A stretch of DNA of 64,000 bases from Amorphoplanes friuliensis DSM 7358 (GTDB lineage: Bacteria; Actinomycetota; Actinomycetes; Mycobacteriales; Micromonosporaceae), in assembly GCF_000494755.1 (NCBI RefSeq), contig NC_022657.1, positions 5,556,001-5,620,000 on the forward strand, given 5' to 3'. The first letter of the stretch is position 1. Every line of letters starts with the position of its first letter. The notes under the pieces are model-generated. The model worked only from the letters and a program-made list of their open reading frames with translations. It was not told where the DNA came from and made no database searches. Positions 43,068 to 51,680 of this stretch are shown piece after piece. A program made the position numbers and the translations under genes.

Positions 43068-44665
43068 TGGAGACCGTGACCGTCGCCCCGTCCGCGTACG
43101 ACGACATCCTGACCCCCGAGGCGATCGCGTTTGTCGTGGCGCTGGACCGCGAGTTCGGCGCCCGGCGGGTGCAGCTGCTCGAGCGGCGCCGCCGCCGGCG
43201 GACGGCCCGCACCACCGAGCTGGACTTCCTCGAGTCCACCCGCGACATCCGCACCGACGACACCTGGTCGGTGGCCCCTCCGGCCGACGACCTGAGCGAC
43301 CGGCGCGTGGAGATCACCGGCCCGCCCGAACGCAAGATGACCGTCAACGCGCTGAACTCCGGCGCGAAGGTGTGGATGGCGGACTTCGAGGACGCAACCG
43401 CGCCGACCTGGGACAACGTCGTCTCAGGTCAGCGCAACCTGCGGGACGCACTCGACGGCACCCTGGACTTCACGGCGCCGGACGGCCGCGAGTACAGGAT
43501 CGGCACAGACCTGCCCACGATCATGGTCCGGCCGCGCGGCTGGCACCTGCCGGAATGCCACGTGCGCATCGGCGGGCGGGCGGTGTCGGCGTCGCTGTTC
43601 GACTTCGGGCTCTACCTCTTCCACTGCGGGCGCAAGCAGATCGACCGCGGCAGCGGCCCGTACTTCTACCTGCCCAAACTGGAGAGTCACCTCGAGGCCC
43701 GCCTCTGGAACGACGTCTTCGTCTACGCCCAGAACCTGCTCGGCATACCCCGCGGCACGATCCGCGCGACGGTCCTGATCGAGACGATCACCGCGGCCTT
43801 CGAGATGGAGGAGATCCTGTACGAGCTGCGCGAGCACTCGGCCGGGCTCAACGCGGGCCGCTGGGACTACCTCTTCAGCATGATCAAGAACCGTCCGGAC
43901 GTCGTCCTGCCGGAACGCTCCCAGATCACGATGACGGCGCCGTTCATGCGGGCGTACACGGAGTTGCTCGTCAAGACCTGCCACCAGCGCGGGGCGCACG
44001 CGATCGGCGGCATGGCCGCCGTCGTCCCCAGCCGTGACCCGGTGGCCGCCAAGCGCGCGCTCAACCAGGTCCGCCAGGACAAGCGGCGGGAGGTCGGCGA
44101 CGGCTTCGACGGCTCCTGGGTGGCCCACCCCGGCCTGGTCGAGACGTGCCGGGAGGTCTTCGACCAGTGGCTGGGCTTCGAACCCCACCAGATCGTCCGC
44201 AAGCGCGACGACGTCCGGGTCACCGCCAAGGAACTCCTCGACATCCACACCAGCGCGGTCACCGTCAGCGAGGTGGCCCTGCGCACCAACGTCAGCGTCG
44301 CCCTGCGTTACGTGGCCGCCTGGCTCGGCGGCCGCGGCGCAGTGGCCCTCGGCGGCCTGATGGAGGACGCCGCCACGGCCGAGATCTGCCGCACCCAGCT
44401 CTGGCAGTGGATCTCGACGGGCACCCCGACCGACTACGGCGTGCCGGTCACGGCGGGACTGGTCGTCCGCATGCTCCGCGAGGAACTCGACGTCCTGGCC
44501 GAGACGGGCGCACTCGACGAGGACTCGGCCCGGCGCTTCGGCCAGGCTCGCACCCTCCTGACGGTCCTGCTGTCCGAACGCACTTGCCCGGAATTCCTCA
44601 CCCTCCCCGCGTACCTCCGCCACCTGACCGCCGGCGCAACCCTGCAACCCGTCGCCGCCGCCTGA
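43067..44665 (+). CDS. aceB: Malate synthase A
   Basis: 532 residues, A-type malate synthase: condenses glyoxylate with acetyl-CoA to malate. Recognisable stretches are MTVNALNSGAKVWMADFEDA, IMVRPRGWHLPECHV, LFDFGLYLFH, FYLPKLESHLEARLWNDVF, VLIETITAAFEMEEILYEL (with catalytic Glu), SAGLNAGRWDYLFSMIK, GGMAAVVPSRD, DGSWVAHPGLV, and near the C-terminus GLMEDAATAEICRTQLWQW. Most actinobacteria that pair RamB with isocitrate lyase use G-type malate synthase, so an A-type enzyme in the operon is worth noting. Followed by a strong hairpin. Confidence 0.97.
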   Translation: METVTVAPSAYDDILTPEAIAFVVALDREFGARRVQLLERRRRRRTARTTELDFLESTRDIRTDDTWSVAPPADDLSDRRVEITGPPERKMTVNALNSGAKVWMADFEDATAPTWDNVVSGQRNLRDALDGTLDFTAPDGREYRIGTDLPTIMVRPRGWHLPECHVRIGGRAVSASLFDFGLYLFHCGRKQIDRGSGPYFYLPKLESHLEARLWNDVFVYAQNLLGIPRGTIRATVLIETITAAFEMEEILYELREHSAGLNAGRWDYLFSMIKNRPDVVLPERSQITMTAPFMRAYTELLVKTCHQRGAHAIGGMAAVVPSRDPVAAKRALNQVRQDKRREVGDGFDGSWVAHPGLVETCREVFDQWLGFEPHQIVRKRDDVRVTAKELLDIHTSAVTVSEVALRTNVSVALRYVAAWLGGRGAVALGGLMEDAATAEICRTQLWQWISTGTPTDYGVPVTAGLVVRMLREELDVLAETGALDEDSARRFGQARTLLTVLLSERTCPEFLTLPAYLRHLTAGATLQPVAAA

Positions 44666-44674
44666 CCCGAACCC

Positions 44675-44707
44675 CACGCACCGGAGGCGGTACGCCTCCG
44701 GTGCGTG
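44675..44707 (+). terminator. Strong hairpin terminator after aceB
   Basis: A perfect 15-bp stem, CACGCACCGGAGGCG (44675-44689) with CGCCTCCGGTGCGTG (44693-44707), with a 3-nt loop GTA. It starts 10 nt after the stop of aceB. There is no T-run after it. Confidence 0.85.
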
Positions 44708-44954
44708 TTCGTGTCGCGGTCACTTTTGTGGTGCCCGGCTGGGGGCCGAAGATGACCGGGTCCAGGCCCGGGTGGTCGGCCACGACGGGCCGCAACGGGC
44801 ACACGCGGCGCCCGGCCTTGACCGTTTGCGCGGCCTGTGTGCCCGTGTTGACGGACCGTGAGAAAGATCTTGGTGGGGCAGGCCCGGCGATCGGGGCCGG
44901 GGGATGCGATGCTGGGGTCGTCAGGCCCGTCAGCAGCGCTGGGAGGACACGCCG

Positions 44955-46433
44955 ATGTTGCCGCTCAATGCCCGGAATCTGTCGTCTCTGCCGGGGGAAC
45001 TGCCCGTCCCGGCCTACGACCGCGGCGCGCTGCGGACCGGGATCGTGCACTTCGGTGTGGGCGGGTTCCACCGGGCGCACGAGGCGATGTACCTCGATCG
45101 GCTGATGAACGACGGCAAGGCGCTGGACTGGGCGATCTGCGGTGTCGGTGTCATGCCCGCGGACCGGCGCATGCGGGACGCCCTGGACGGGCAGGACGGG
45201 CTCTACACGCTGGTCGTGAAGGCGCCCGACGGCACGCTCGAGCCGCGGGTGATCGGTTCGATCAAGGAGTATCTCTTCGCGCCGGACGATCCCGAGGCGG
45301 TCATCGAGAAGATGGCGTCCGCCGACGTCCGGATCGTCTCGCTGACGGTCACCGAGGGCGGGTACAACTTCAACGCCGTCACCGGTGAGTTCGTCGCCGA
45401 CAACCCCGACGTGCAGCACGACCTGCAGCCCGGCAACCCGCCGAAGACCACGTTCGGCCTGATCACCGCCGCGCTGGCCCGCCGGCGCGAGCGCGGCTCG
45501 GCCCCGTTCACGATCATGAGCTGCGACAACATCCAGGGCAACGGGCACGCCGCGCGGCGCAGCTTCGTCGCGTACGCGAATCTGGTCGACCCCGAGCTGG
45601 GCGCCTGGGTCGAGGAGCACGTGGCCTTCCCGAACAGCATGGTCGACCGGATCACACCGGTGACCACGGACGACGACCGCGAGGAGGTCCGCAAGCGGTT
45701 CGGGGTGGACGACGCCTGGCCGGTCGTCTGCGAACCGTTCACGCAGTGGGCCCTCGAGGACGCGTTCCCCCTGGGCCGCCCGCCCTTCGAGGACGCGGGT
45801 GTGCAGGTCGTCGCCGACGTCGAACCGTACGAGCTGATGAAGCTGCGCCTGCTCAACGCCAGCCACCAGGCACTGTGCTACTTCGGCTACCTGTCCGGGT
45901 TCAGGCTCGTGCACGACGTCACGCAGGACTCGCTGTTCGCGGACTTCCTGCTGGCGTACATGGACCGCGAGGCGACGCCGACCCTTGAGCCGGTGCCGGG
46001 CATCGACCTCGACGAGTACAAGCACCAGCTCATCGACCGTTTCTCGAACGCCCAGGTCAAGGACACCGTCGCCCGCCTGTGCGCGGAAAGCTCCGACCGC
46101 ATCCCGAAGTGGCTGCTGCCGGTCATCCGCCACAACCTCGAAACCGGCGGCGAGATCCTGCGCGCCACCGCCGTCGTCGCCAGCTGGGCCCGGTACGCCG
46201 AGGGCGTCGACGAGCAGGGCCAGAAGATCGAGGTGGTCGACCGCCTCCGCGACACCCTCGTGGCGACGGCACAACGCCAGGCGGAGGACCCGCTCGCCTT
46301 CATCGCCAACCGCGACCTCTTCGGCGACCTGATCGACAACGAGCGCTTCGTCTCCACGTACCGCTCGGTGCTGGCCTCCCTGCACAGCAAGGGCGCCCGG
46401 GCAACACTCGAGGAGCTGGCCACGGCCTCCTGA
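44955..46433 (+). CDS. Mannitol dehydrogenase family protein (long-chain polyol dehydrogenase)
   Basis: 492 residues; ATG after GGGAGGACACGCCG. N-terminal Rossmann domain with GIVHFGVGGFHRAHEAMYLD (NAD(H) binding, about 30-50), then the C-terminal catalytic domain with KLRLLNASHQALCYFG, which is the conserved K-x4-N-x2-H site. Oxidises polyols such as mannitol, arabitol or a sugar acid (fructuronate/tagaturonate reductases are in the same family) using NAD. The neighbouring pectate lyase makes a link with uronate use thinkable, but length and PNSMVDRITP fit mannitol/arabinitol dehydrogenases well. It stands alone with its own ribosome site. Confidence 0.92.
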   Translation: MLPLNARNLSSLPGELPVPAYDRGALRTGIVHFGVGGFHRAHEAMYLDRLMNDGKALDWAICGVGVMPADRRMRDALDGQDGLYTLVVKAPDGTLEPRVIGSIKEYLFAPDDPEAVIEKMASADVRIVSLTVTEGGYNFNAVTGEFVADNPDVQHDLQPGNPPKTTFGLITAALARRRERGSAPFTIMSCDNIQGNGHAARRSFVAYANLVDPELGAWVEEHVAFPNSMVDRITPVTTDDDREEVRKRFGVDDAWPVVCEPFTQWALEDAFPLGRPPFEDAGVQVVADVEPYELMKLRLLNASHQALCYFGYLSGFRLVHDVTQDSLFADFLLAYMDREATPTLEPVPGIDLDEYKHQLIDRFSNAQVKDTVARLCAESSDRIPKWLLPVIRHNLETGGEILRATAVVASWARYAEGVDEQGQKIEVVDRLRDTLVATAQRQAEDPLAFIANRDLFGDLIDNERFVSTYRSVLASLHSKGARATLEELATAS

Positions 46434-46531
46434 CCACTCCCCGCCGAAAGAATTATCGGCAGGCGGGCAACCTTTCCTCCTCGGACGACAACTGAGCTGT
46501 CGCCCACGTTTCTCCGAGGAAAGGCAAGGTC

Positions 46532-47323
46532 TTGGCGTCCTCCCCCGCAAAGAACTCGCACGCCCGCCGGCTCGCCCTGGCGACAGTTGTCGCCGCCGCC
46601 CTGGGCGCCGCCGCGATCGCCTTCACGCAGAACGCCTCCGCGGCCACCGCCTGGCCCTCAGCCCAAGGCAATGTGACGGTCAGTAAGACAACCACCGTCA
46701 CCGGCACCTTCGACGGCGGCCTCAAACGCTTCGCCGGCCTCGGCGACGGCGGCCAGGGCGAAAGCCAGGACCCGATGTTCCAGCTCGCCGACGGCGCCAC
46801 CCTCAAGAACGTCATCCTCGGTACGCCCGCCGGCGACGGCATCCACTGCACCGGCTCCTGCACCCTGACCAACGTCTGGTGGGAGGACGTCGGCGAGGAC
46901 GCCGCCACCTTCAAGGGCGGCACGTCAGCGAAGTACACAGTGGACGGCGGCGGTGCTCGTTCCGCGTCGGACAAGGTGTTTCAGCACAACGGCGGCGGCA
47001 CCCTGACCGTCAAGAACTTCCAGGTCAGCGACTTCGGCAAGCTCTACCGCTCCTGCGGCAACTGCAAAACCCAGTACAAGCGCGCGGTGATCCTCCAGAA
47101 CATCACGGCAACCGCCCCCGGCAAGGTCCTGGCCGGCGTCAATACCAACTTCGGCGACACCGCAACCTTCTCAGGCATCACCATCGTCGGCGACACCAAG
47201 AAGAAGATCGGCATCTGCGACCGCTTCACCGGCAACGCCACCGGCAAGGAACCAACCAAGACTGGCTCCGGCGCAGACGGCAAAAGCTGCCTTTTCAACG
47301 CCTCGGACATCACCTACAAGTAG
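46532..47323 (+). CDS. Secreted pectate lyase, PL3 family
   Basis: 263 residues from a TTG after AAAGGCAAGG. Signal peptide with RRLALATVVAAALGAAAIAF and ANASAATAWP cleavage region. Parallel beta-helix repeats typical of PL3: GTFDGGLKRFAGLGDGGQGE, FQLADGATLKNVILGTPAGDGIHCTGSCTLTNVWWEDVGEDAATFKG broken into rungs, VFQHNGGGTLTVKNFQV, YRSCGNCKTQYKR. Asp/Lys/Arg residues (EDVGEDA, KRAV) fit the calcium-dependent active site. Splits polygalacturonate by beta-elimination. A short hairpin and a shared terminator lie on its two sides. Confidence 0.93.
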   Translation: MASSPAKNSHARRLALATVVAAALGAAAIAFTQNASAATAWPSAQGNVTVSKTTTVTGTFDGGLKRFAGLGDGGQGESQDPMFQLADGATLKNVILGTPAGDGIHCTGSCTLTNVWWEDVGEDAATFKGGTSAKYTVDGGGARSASDKVFQHNGGGTLTVKNFQVSDFGKLYRSCGNCKTQYKRAVILQNITATAPGKVLAGVNTNFGDTATFSGITIVGDTKKKIGICDRFTGNATGKEPTKTGSGADGKSCLFNASDITYK

Positions 47324-47334
47324 GACCACGAACA

Positions 47335-47366
47335 GCCGGGCCGACGCCTCCCCGCGCCGGCCCGGC
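47335..47366. terminator. Bidirectional hairpin between pectate lyase and acetyltransferase genes
   Basis: GCCGGGCCG (47335-47343) pairs with CGGCCCGGC (47358-47366) across a 14-nt loop in the 47-bp convergent gap. Confidence 0.7.
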
Positions 47367-47370
47367 CCGG

Positions 47371-47853
47371 TCACAACGCCTTGTAGTACCGCACCAGAGG
47401 CAACGCGGTGAACCCCGCACTCTCATAAGCCCGCCGGGCAGGCTCATGCCCCGGATCCCCACCGGTGACCACCCCGACAAGCCGGACCCCGGCCGCCCGC
47501 ATCTGCTCCAAAGCAAAATCCATCAACGCCCGGCTGACACCAAGCCGCTGCCACCGAGGATCAACGGCAATCATCTCGATGTCAGCACTCCGCCGATCGT
47601 CACTGACGACAACAGCAACAAACCCGACCGGCGCGCCGTCATCCTCCGCAACCCAGGTAGTCCCCGCATGATCCCGGCAAACCTGAGCAACATCCCGAGC
47701 CTGCGAGGCCAGCCAGTCCGGATAGACACGCTGATAGATGTCCTCGCCAAGCACTTTGTTGAAGGACTCAAAAACCGGAGCCCAGGCCCGCAGAGAAAAC
47801 TCAACAACCGCCCCGACATCCCCACCACGCAGCGCCCTGATCACGACAGACAT
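47371..47853 (-). CDS. GNAT-family N-acetyltransferase
   Basis: 160 residues. Standard GNAT fold: MSVVIRALRGGDVGAVVEFS, TTWVAEDDGAPVGFVAVVVSD, IEMIAVDPRWQRLGVSRALM with the acetyl-CoA loop QRLGVS, and AYESAGFTALPLVRYYKAL at the end. The YYKAL/LVRYY ending is common in the RimI-like group. No ribosome site; CACGCT 12 nt upstream of the ATG is a weak leaderless-type -10. Third-position bases here are A/T-richer than neighbours (codons such as ACA, GCA on the opposite strand), suggesting more recent acquisition. Confidence 0.9.
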   Translation of the reverse strand: MSVVIRALRGGDVGAVVEFSLRAWAPVFESFNKVLGEDIYQRVYPDWLASQARDVAQVCRDHAGTTWVAEDDGAPVGFVAVVVSDDRRSADIEMIAVDPRWQRLGVSRALMDFALEQMRAAGVRLVGVVTGGDPGHEPARRAYESAGFTALPLVRYYKAL

Positions 47854-48154
47854 GCAGCGAGCGTGCCAGCCCAGTCAACCGACTTAGTCAAAGGCAACCA
47901 AGATCGCGAACTGACGACGACCACCTACGGACCCCCGCACGGTGGCTACGGAAAGCAACCAAGACGAACATCCCACAGTGCCATCCCTTGACCTGACCAC
48001 AACCACCCAACGACCGGCCACGGGAGCCCTACCCCGCCCCCGACGAACACCTCCCCCGCCGCCGGTGCGCAGTAAACAGCTCCCACCGCCAACCAGAACA
48101 AAGGAAAGAAGCGAAGGAGCCGACCACCCCGGAAGGAAGGCCGAGGAATGCCAC
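47854..48154. other. 301-bp intergenic region without a gene
   Basis: Lower GC than its surroundings and purine-rich on the plus strand (AACAAAGGAAAGAAGCGAAGG near 48095). A 10-bp direct repeat GCAACCAAGA occurs at about 47893 and 47956. It carries the promoter of the acetyltransferase gene on the minus strand and the end of the MDMPI-fold gene. No coding frame is convincing. Confidence 0.5.
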
Positions 48155-48799
48155 TCACCCAAGCGTCAAAGGATTAGAACCCGCCAGATCAATCCCAGAA
48201 GCCGGAAGACGCCCGGAGAGCATCTTCAGCAGGGTGACGTCATCCATCCCCACGACCTCACCGGTTCCGTACAGATCTTTGAGGACCGCAGCAGCAGCCG
48301 GCGTCAGCCACGGCTCACGGCCGAGGGCGTCGGCCAGGTCCACCCCATGAAGACCCACCTCGACGATCCGAGTGACCAGAAAGTCGGTCAGCAGCATCGC
48401 GTCACCGTGACGAGTGCGGACCACACGATCAGGCGATTCCAGACGGCACAACCCGACAACCCGCTCCTGCAACGCCAAGAACTCACGTGCCAGAGCAGGC
48501 CCCCCACTCCCAGCCCTTTCAATCCCCAGAGCGATCCGCACAGAATTCGACTCCGGCGAAAAGCGTTTGTCAGCCCGGTAATACGCCCGAGCCGAAACGT
48601 CAGCCGACAAGGGCGCCTCACCACCCAGCATCCCCGGAATCCACCCGATCACCGTCACCACGTGACCCAGCAACCCGGCAACCGTCCACGGCGAGCACCG
48701 CGTAGGCAGCGCCCACTCCTCAACCCCCACCGATGCCACAGCCTCAGCGAGCCGCCCGGCCTCAGCCGCGAAGGCATCAAGAACGGGGTCAGTCACCAC
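48155..48799 (-). CDS. Maleylpyruvate-isomerase-fold (MDMPI, DinB-like) mycothiol-dependent family protein
   Basis: 214 residues from the first of two GTG codons. DinB-like four-helix bundle: LDAFAAEAGRLAEAVASVGVEEW, PTRCSPWTVAGLLGHVVTVIGW with the first metal His, and LTDFLVTRIVEVGLHGVDLADALG with further His/Glu residues. This family (TIGR03083 type) uses mycothiol as cofactor in actinobacteria; the actual substrate of this member is unknown. Overlaps the 3' end of the HAD-like gene upstream by 11 bp, so the two are co-transcribed. Confidence 0.85.
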   Translation of the reverse strand: MVTDPVLDAFAAEAGRLAEAVASVGVEEWALPTRCSPWTVAGLLGHVVTVIGWIPGMLGGEAPLSADVSARAYYRADKRFSPESNSVRIALGIERAGSGGPALAREFLALQERVVGLCRLESPDRVVRTRHGDAMLLTDFLVTRIVEVGLHGVDLADALGREPWLTPAAAAVLKDLYGTGEVVGMDDVTLLKMLSGRLPASGIDLAGSNPLTLG

Positions 48800-49343
48800 G
48801 GTGACGACCCGCGACCCGACGAGTCGGCAGCCGGCGTCCTTCGGCGAACTTGGCGATCAGATCAAGGTCTTCCGGCTGAAGGCCGCGATTGGAACGCGGC
48901 GCGATGAGCAGAGCCCGCCCGTCCACCGTCAGCTCGTCACGGTCCGACCCAGGTGGCGGCAGAGCTTCGTCGTCGGTCCAGATCAGCCGGCGTCCTTCGG
49001 CCAGCACCGACCACGCCGCCGCCAGTTTCAGGGGCCAGCAGTCCGGCCCGCGGGGCATCGGGTCGTTGTCGAGCGTGCGGGCGAAGGCGGGCAGGCTCCA
49101 GAGGCGTTCCAGGCGGTCGGCTTCCAGGCACCAGGTGGTGCACCAGCGGATCTCGACCTTGTCCTCGAGGACCAGGGCACGGATCCGGTCGATCAGGCCC
49201 GGCGCCCAGCGCATCAGGTACGACGTGTTGTCGGCACCGGACCAGACCAGCGAGCGCTGGGGCGAGCCGCCCCAGCCGGGGCGGGTCGTGTTGATGACGC
49301 CGTCGACGTCGAGAAGCCACACGGGCTTCTCGACGTCGATCAT
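48789..49343 (-). CDS. HAD-like hydrolase domain protein
   Basis: 184 residues from an ATG with TAGACT exactly 12 nt upstream and no ribosome site. VWLLDVDGVINTTRPGWGG is HAD motif I with the DxDG nucleophile/acid pair; IRWCTTWCLEADRLERLW follows where motif II (here Thr-Thr-Trp) is expected; RRLIWTDDEALP is motif IV with the metal-binding acidic pair. Such HAD proteins are a common short secondary type in actinobacteria with unknown phosphatase substrates. Overlaps the MDMPI-fold gene. Confidence 0.83.
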   Translation of the reverse strand: MIDVEKPVWLLDVDGVINTTRPGWGGSPQRSLVWSGADNTSYLMRWAPGLIDRIRALVLEDKVEIRWCTTWCLEADRLERLWSLPAFARTLDNDPMPRGPDCWPLKLAAAWSVLAEGRRLIWTDDEALPPPGSDRDELTVDGRALLIAPRSNRGLQPEDLDLIAKFAEGRRLPTRRVAGRHRGD

Positions 49344-49349
49344 GCATGC

Positions 49350-49355
49350 AGTCTA
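49350..49355 (-). promoter_or_regulatory. -10 box TAGACT of the HAD-like gene, leaderless geometry
   Basis: TAGACT on the minus strand is followed by GCATGC and the ATG at 49343. It overlaps the stop codon (TAG) of the GH9 cellulase gene, so the HAD gene can be expressed separately from the cellulase. Confidence 0.45.
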
Positions 49356-51572
49356 GTTCTGGTCGGCGACGAACGAGGCGACCCAGGCGAGGGCCGAGTT
49401 CCAGTTGATCGTGAGTTCGTTCGTCGACCAGGACTGGATGTCGTCGATGTAGCAGAACTGGCCGACGCACCCGGCGAGTTTGCTCTGCGCCACCGGGTCC
49501 TGGATCGACGAGTTGGCACCGCCGGCGAGCGAGCCCTTCGGCGGGTTGGGCAGGGACGGGTCGAGCTGGTGGGCGTACCAGCGGCTGTGCTCGTTCTGCG
49601 AGCTCACTTCCCCGTACCCGGTGACGTAGGAGTAGTTGAGCGCGTTGCGGCCGAACAGGTAGTCCATGCCTTCGACAACACCGTCGCGGTACTTGTCACG
49701 GTGGGTGAGGTCGTACGCCGAGGCGACGACGACGAGGTTGTTGAGGATGGTGCTGTTCGAGCCCCAGTCCCACATGTTGTTCGCGGGGGCGTAGGGGACG
49801 CCGTACGCGTGCCCGGCCTGGATGGCGAGGTACTTGTCGGCGCCGCGGACGATCGAGTCGCGGATCGCGGAGCGGCCCGGCAGCTTGTTGGGGATCAGGG
49901 CGAGGTCGAGGCGGCCGGCGACGGCGGTGCTGGCCCAGTCGAAGGCGCCGGGGCCGAAGATGTCGGCGGTGTGCACCGGTGAGGCCAGGATCGCGTCGGC
50001 GTACTTCTTGTCACCCGTGGTCAGGTAGAGCTCGGCGGCGGCCCAGTAGAAGTCGTCGTCGACCTTGCTGTCGTTGTACGCGCCACCGCCGACACCGTCG
50101 GACTCGGGCGCATACCGTGCGGGCTCGGCCAGTGCCGCGGTGTACGCGGTCCGGGCCGCGGCCAGCGCCCGCCGGGCGAACGCCGGGTCGTACCGCTTGT
50201 AGATGCGGGCTGCCTGCGCTGCCGTGGCGGCGAGGTTGAGGGTCGCGGCGGTCGAGACGGGGTGGAGTTCACGCTGCTGGGGGTCGAGGTGCGGCATGAG
50301 CGGCAGCCCGGTCCAGTTCGCGTCGTGGATCTTGTGGTGGACCATGCCGGCGAGCGGCTGACCGGCCGGGACCTGCATCTTCAGCAGGAAGTCGAGCTCC
50401 CAGCGGACCTCGTCGAGGATGTCCGGGACGCGGTTGCCGCTCTCGGGGATGGCCAGGGTGCCGTCGCGGAGGCGGGCCGGTTCGGAGGTGCGCTCGAACT
50501 GGTTGAGCAGTTCCCAGGTGGAGATGCCGCCGTTGACGACGTACTTGCCGTGGTCGCCGGCGTCGTACCAGCCGCCGGTGACGTCCAGCTTGTAGTCGCA
50601 GACACCGCTCTGGCACGGCACCGCGCCGTCACCGAGGTTCGGGGCGACGTCGACGTGTCCGGCCGGGCGGGCGTACCCGGGACGCAGTGATTCTTTGATC
50701 TCGATGCCGCTGCGCTGGGTGTAGTAGAACTTCAGCGCGTCGATCCGCAGCTGCTCGTAGGCGGCGGCGTCGATGTCGAACGGCCGGCTCGTCTCGCCGT
50801 CGGCGACCAGGGTGAATCCGGTGCCGTGTTTGCGGTACCGGCTGAAGTCGATGGTCTGGACGTTCTGCCCGGAGGAGACGTCGACGCCGCGCGGGACGGT
50901 GTGGCCGCGGGCGACGGTGGTGCCCGCGGCGTTCTTGAGCTGCCACGGCAGCTTGGTGGTCGTCTCGGTGACCAGCGTGGCCTTCTTCGGGCCGCGCGGC
51001 AGGTAGGCGACCTGGTTGACGCGGACGCGGGGCCCGGTGTCCGGCTGGTAGACCTCCGGTGGCACGCCGCCGACCAGGGAGACGTCGTCGAGGCACAGCC
51101 CCCATGGGTCGGCGCTGCCGCCGACCTGGAGAGCGACCTGCGCCTGGGCGGTCGTCACGGCCGAGGTGAACGTGTACGAGTAGGTGTCACCCGCCACGCT
51201 CAGGACCGGTGACGCCTCGAAGTACGTGTCGTACGGCGCGACCGAGAGCCCGACGATCGCCCGCGCGACGTGCCCGGCCGGGTCGCCGCTCGCGGTGAAC
51301 GAGTACCGGTAGGTCTCCCCCTCGACGAGGTCGATGTCGTTCTGGCCGACCGCGGCGTCCCACCGGTTGACGGTGCCGCCGGGGACGTCCACACACGCCT
51401 TGCCGTCGCGCAGGGTGATCGGCATGCCCGCGGTGGACCACCACGGTTCGGTGCCGGAGGTGAAGCCGCCGTTGACGAGCTGCTCGACCTCGTCCGCGGC
51501 GGCCGGGGACGCCGGCCCTATCGCGGTCAGAGCTACGGCGAGCAGAGCGGTGGCACCGAGGGCGCGGATCAC
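49353..51572 (-). CDS. Secreted GH9 endoglucanase with N-terminal CBM4 and Ig-like domain
   Basis: 739 residues from a GTG behind AGGAGACCGCCC. Signal peptide (ALGATALLAVALTAIGPASPAAA), CBM4 module (about 30-170: LVNGGFTSGTEPWW, CLDDVSLVGG), CelD-type Ig domain (about 185-270: RVRVNQVAYLPRGPKKATLV), then the GH9 (alpha/alpha)6 barrel: VTGGWYDAGDHGKYVVNGG carries the catalytic base pair of Asp, GRNALNYSYVTGYG and a C-terminal DIQSWSTNELTINWNSALAWVASF with the acid Glu. No C-terminal CBM. Hydrolyses cellulose or xyloglucan. A CebR-like operator lies between promoter and start. Confidence 0.95.
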   Translation of the reverse strand: MIRALGATALLAVALTAIGPASPAAADEVEQLVNGGFTSGTEPWWSTAGMPITLRDGKACVDVPGGTVNRWDAAVGQNDIDLVEGETYRYSFTASGDPAGHVARAIVGLSVAPYDTYFEASPVLSVAGDTYSYTFTSAVTTAQAQVALQVGGSADPWGLCLDDVSLVGGVPPEVYQPDTGPRVRVNQVAYLPRGPKKATLVTETTTKLPWQLKNAAGTTVARGHTVPRGVDVSSGQNVQTIDFSRYRKHGTGFTLVADGETSRPFDIDAAAYEQLRIDALKFYYTQRSGIEIKESLRPGYARPAGHVDVAPNLGDGAVPCQSGVCDYKLDVTGGWYDAGDHGKYVVNGGISTWELLNQFERTSEPARLRDGTLAIPESGNRVPDILDEVRWELDFLLKMQVPAGQPLAGMVHHKIHDANWTGLPLMPHLDPQQRELHPVSTAATLNLAATAAQAARIYKRYDPAFARRALAAARTAYTAALAEPARYAPESDGVGGGAYNDSKVDDDFYWAAAELYLTTGDKKYADAILASPVHTADIFGPGAFDWASTAVAGRLDLALIPNKLPGRSAIRDSIVRGADKYLAIQAGHAYGVPYAPANNMWDWGSNSTILNNLVVVASAYDLTHRDKYRDGVVEGMDYLFGRNALNYSYVTGYGEVSSQNEHSRWYAHQLDPSLPNPPKGSLAGGANSSIQDPVAQSKLAGCVGQFCYIDDIQSWSTNELTINWNSALAWVASFVADQN

Positions 51573-51584
51573 GGGCGGTCTCCT

Positions 51585-51598
51585 TGGGAGCGCTTCCA
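51585..51598. promoter_or_regulatory. CebR/CelR-like operator TGGGAGCGCTTCCA
   Basis: 13 of 14 bases match the CebR box TGGGAGCGCTCCCA, the site of the cellobiose-responsive LacI-family repressor of streptomycetes and of CelR in Thermobifida. It lies 13 bp upstream of the GH9 start codon and next to its ribosome site, so a bound repressor would block transcription elongation or initiation. The divergent acetyltransferase starts about 80 bp to the right. Confidence 0.75.
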
Positions 51599-51680
51599 TC
51601 GACTGGTGGGGATATCGTGATGCGCCTGTCACGGGGTGTCAACACTTTCGAAACGCGAACCGTACCGGCACCATGAGCGG

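Noticed and set aside
46438..46467. Hairpins between polyol dehydrogenase and pectate lyase genes (GCCGA/TCGGC and CCCGCC/GGCGGG)
   Set aside because: Two short, mutually exclusive stems of 5-6 bp; too weak to call a terminator or operator.
47942..48907. Plus-strand frame of 321 codons across the MDMPI-fold gene
   Set aside because: Pro/Arg/Thr/Gln-rich shadow of the MDMPI and HAD-like genes on the other strand.
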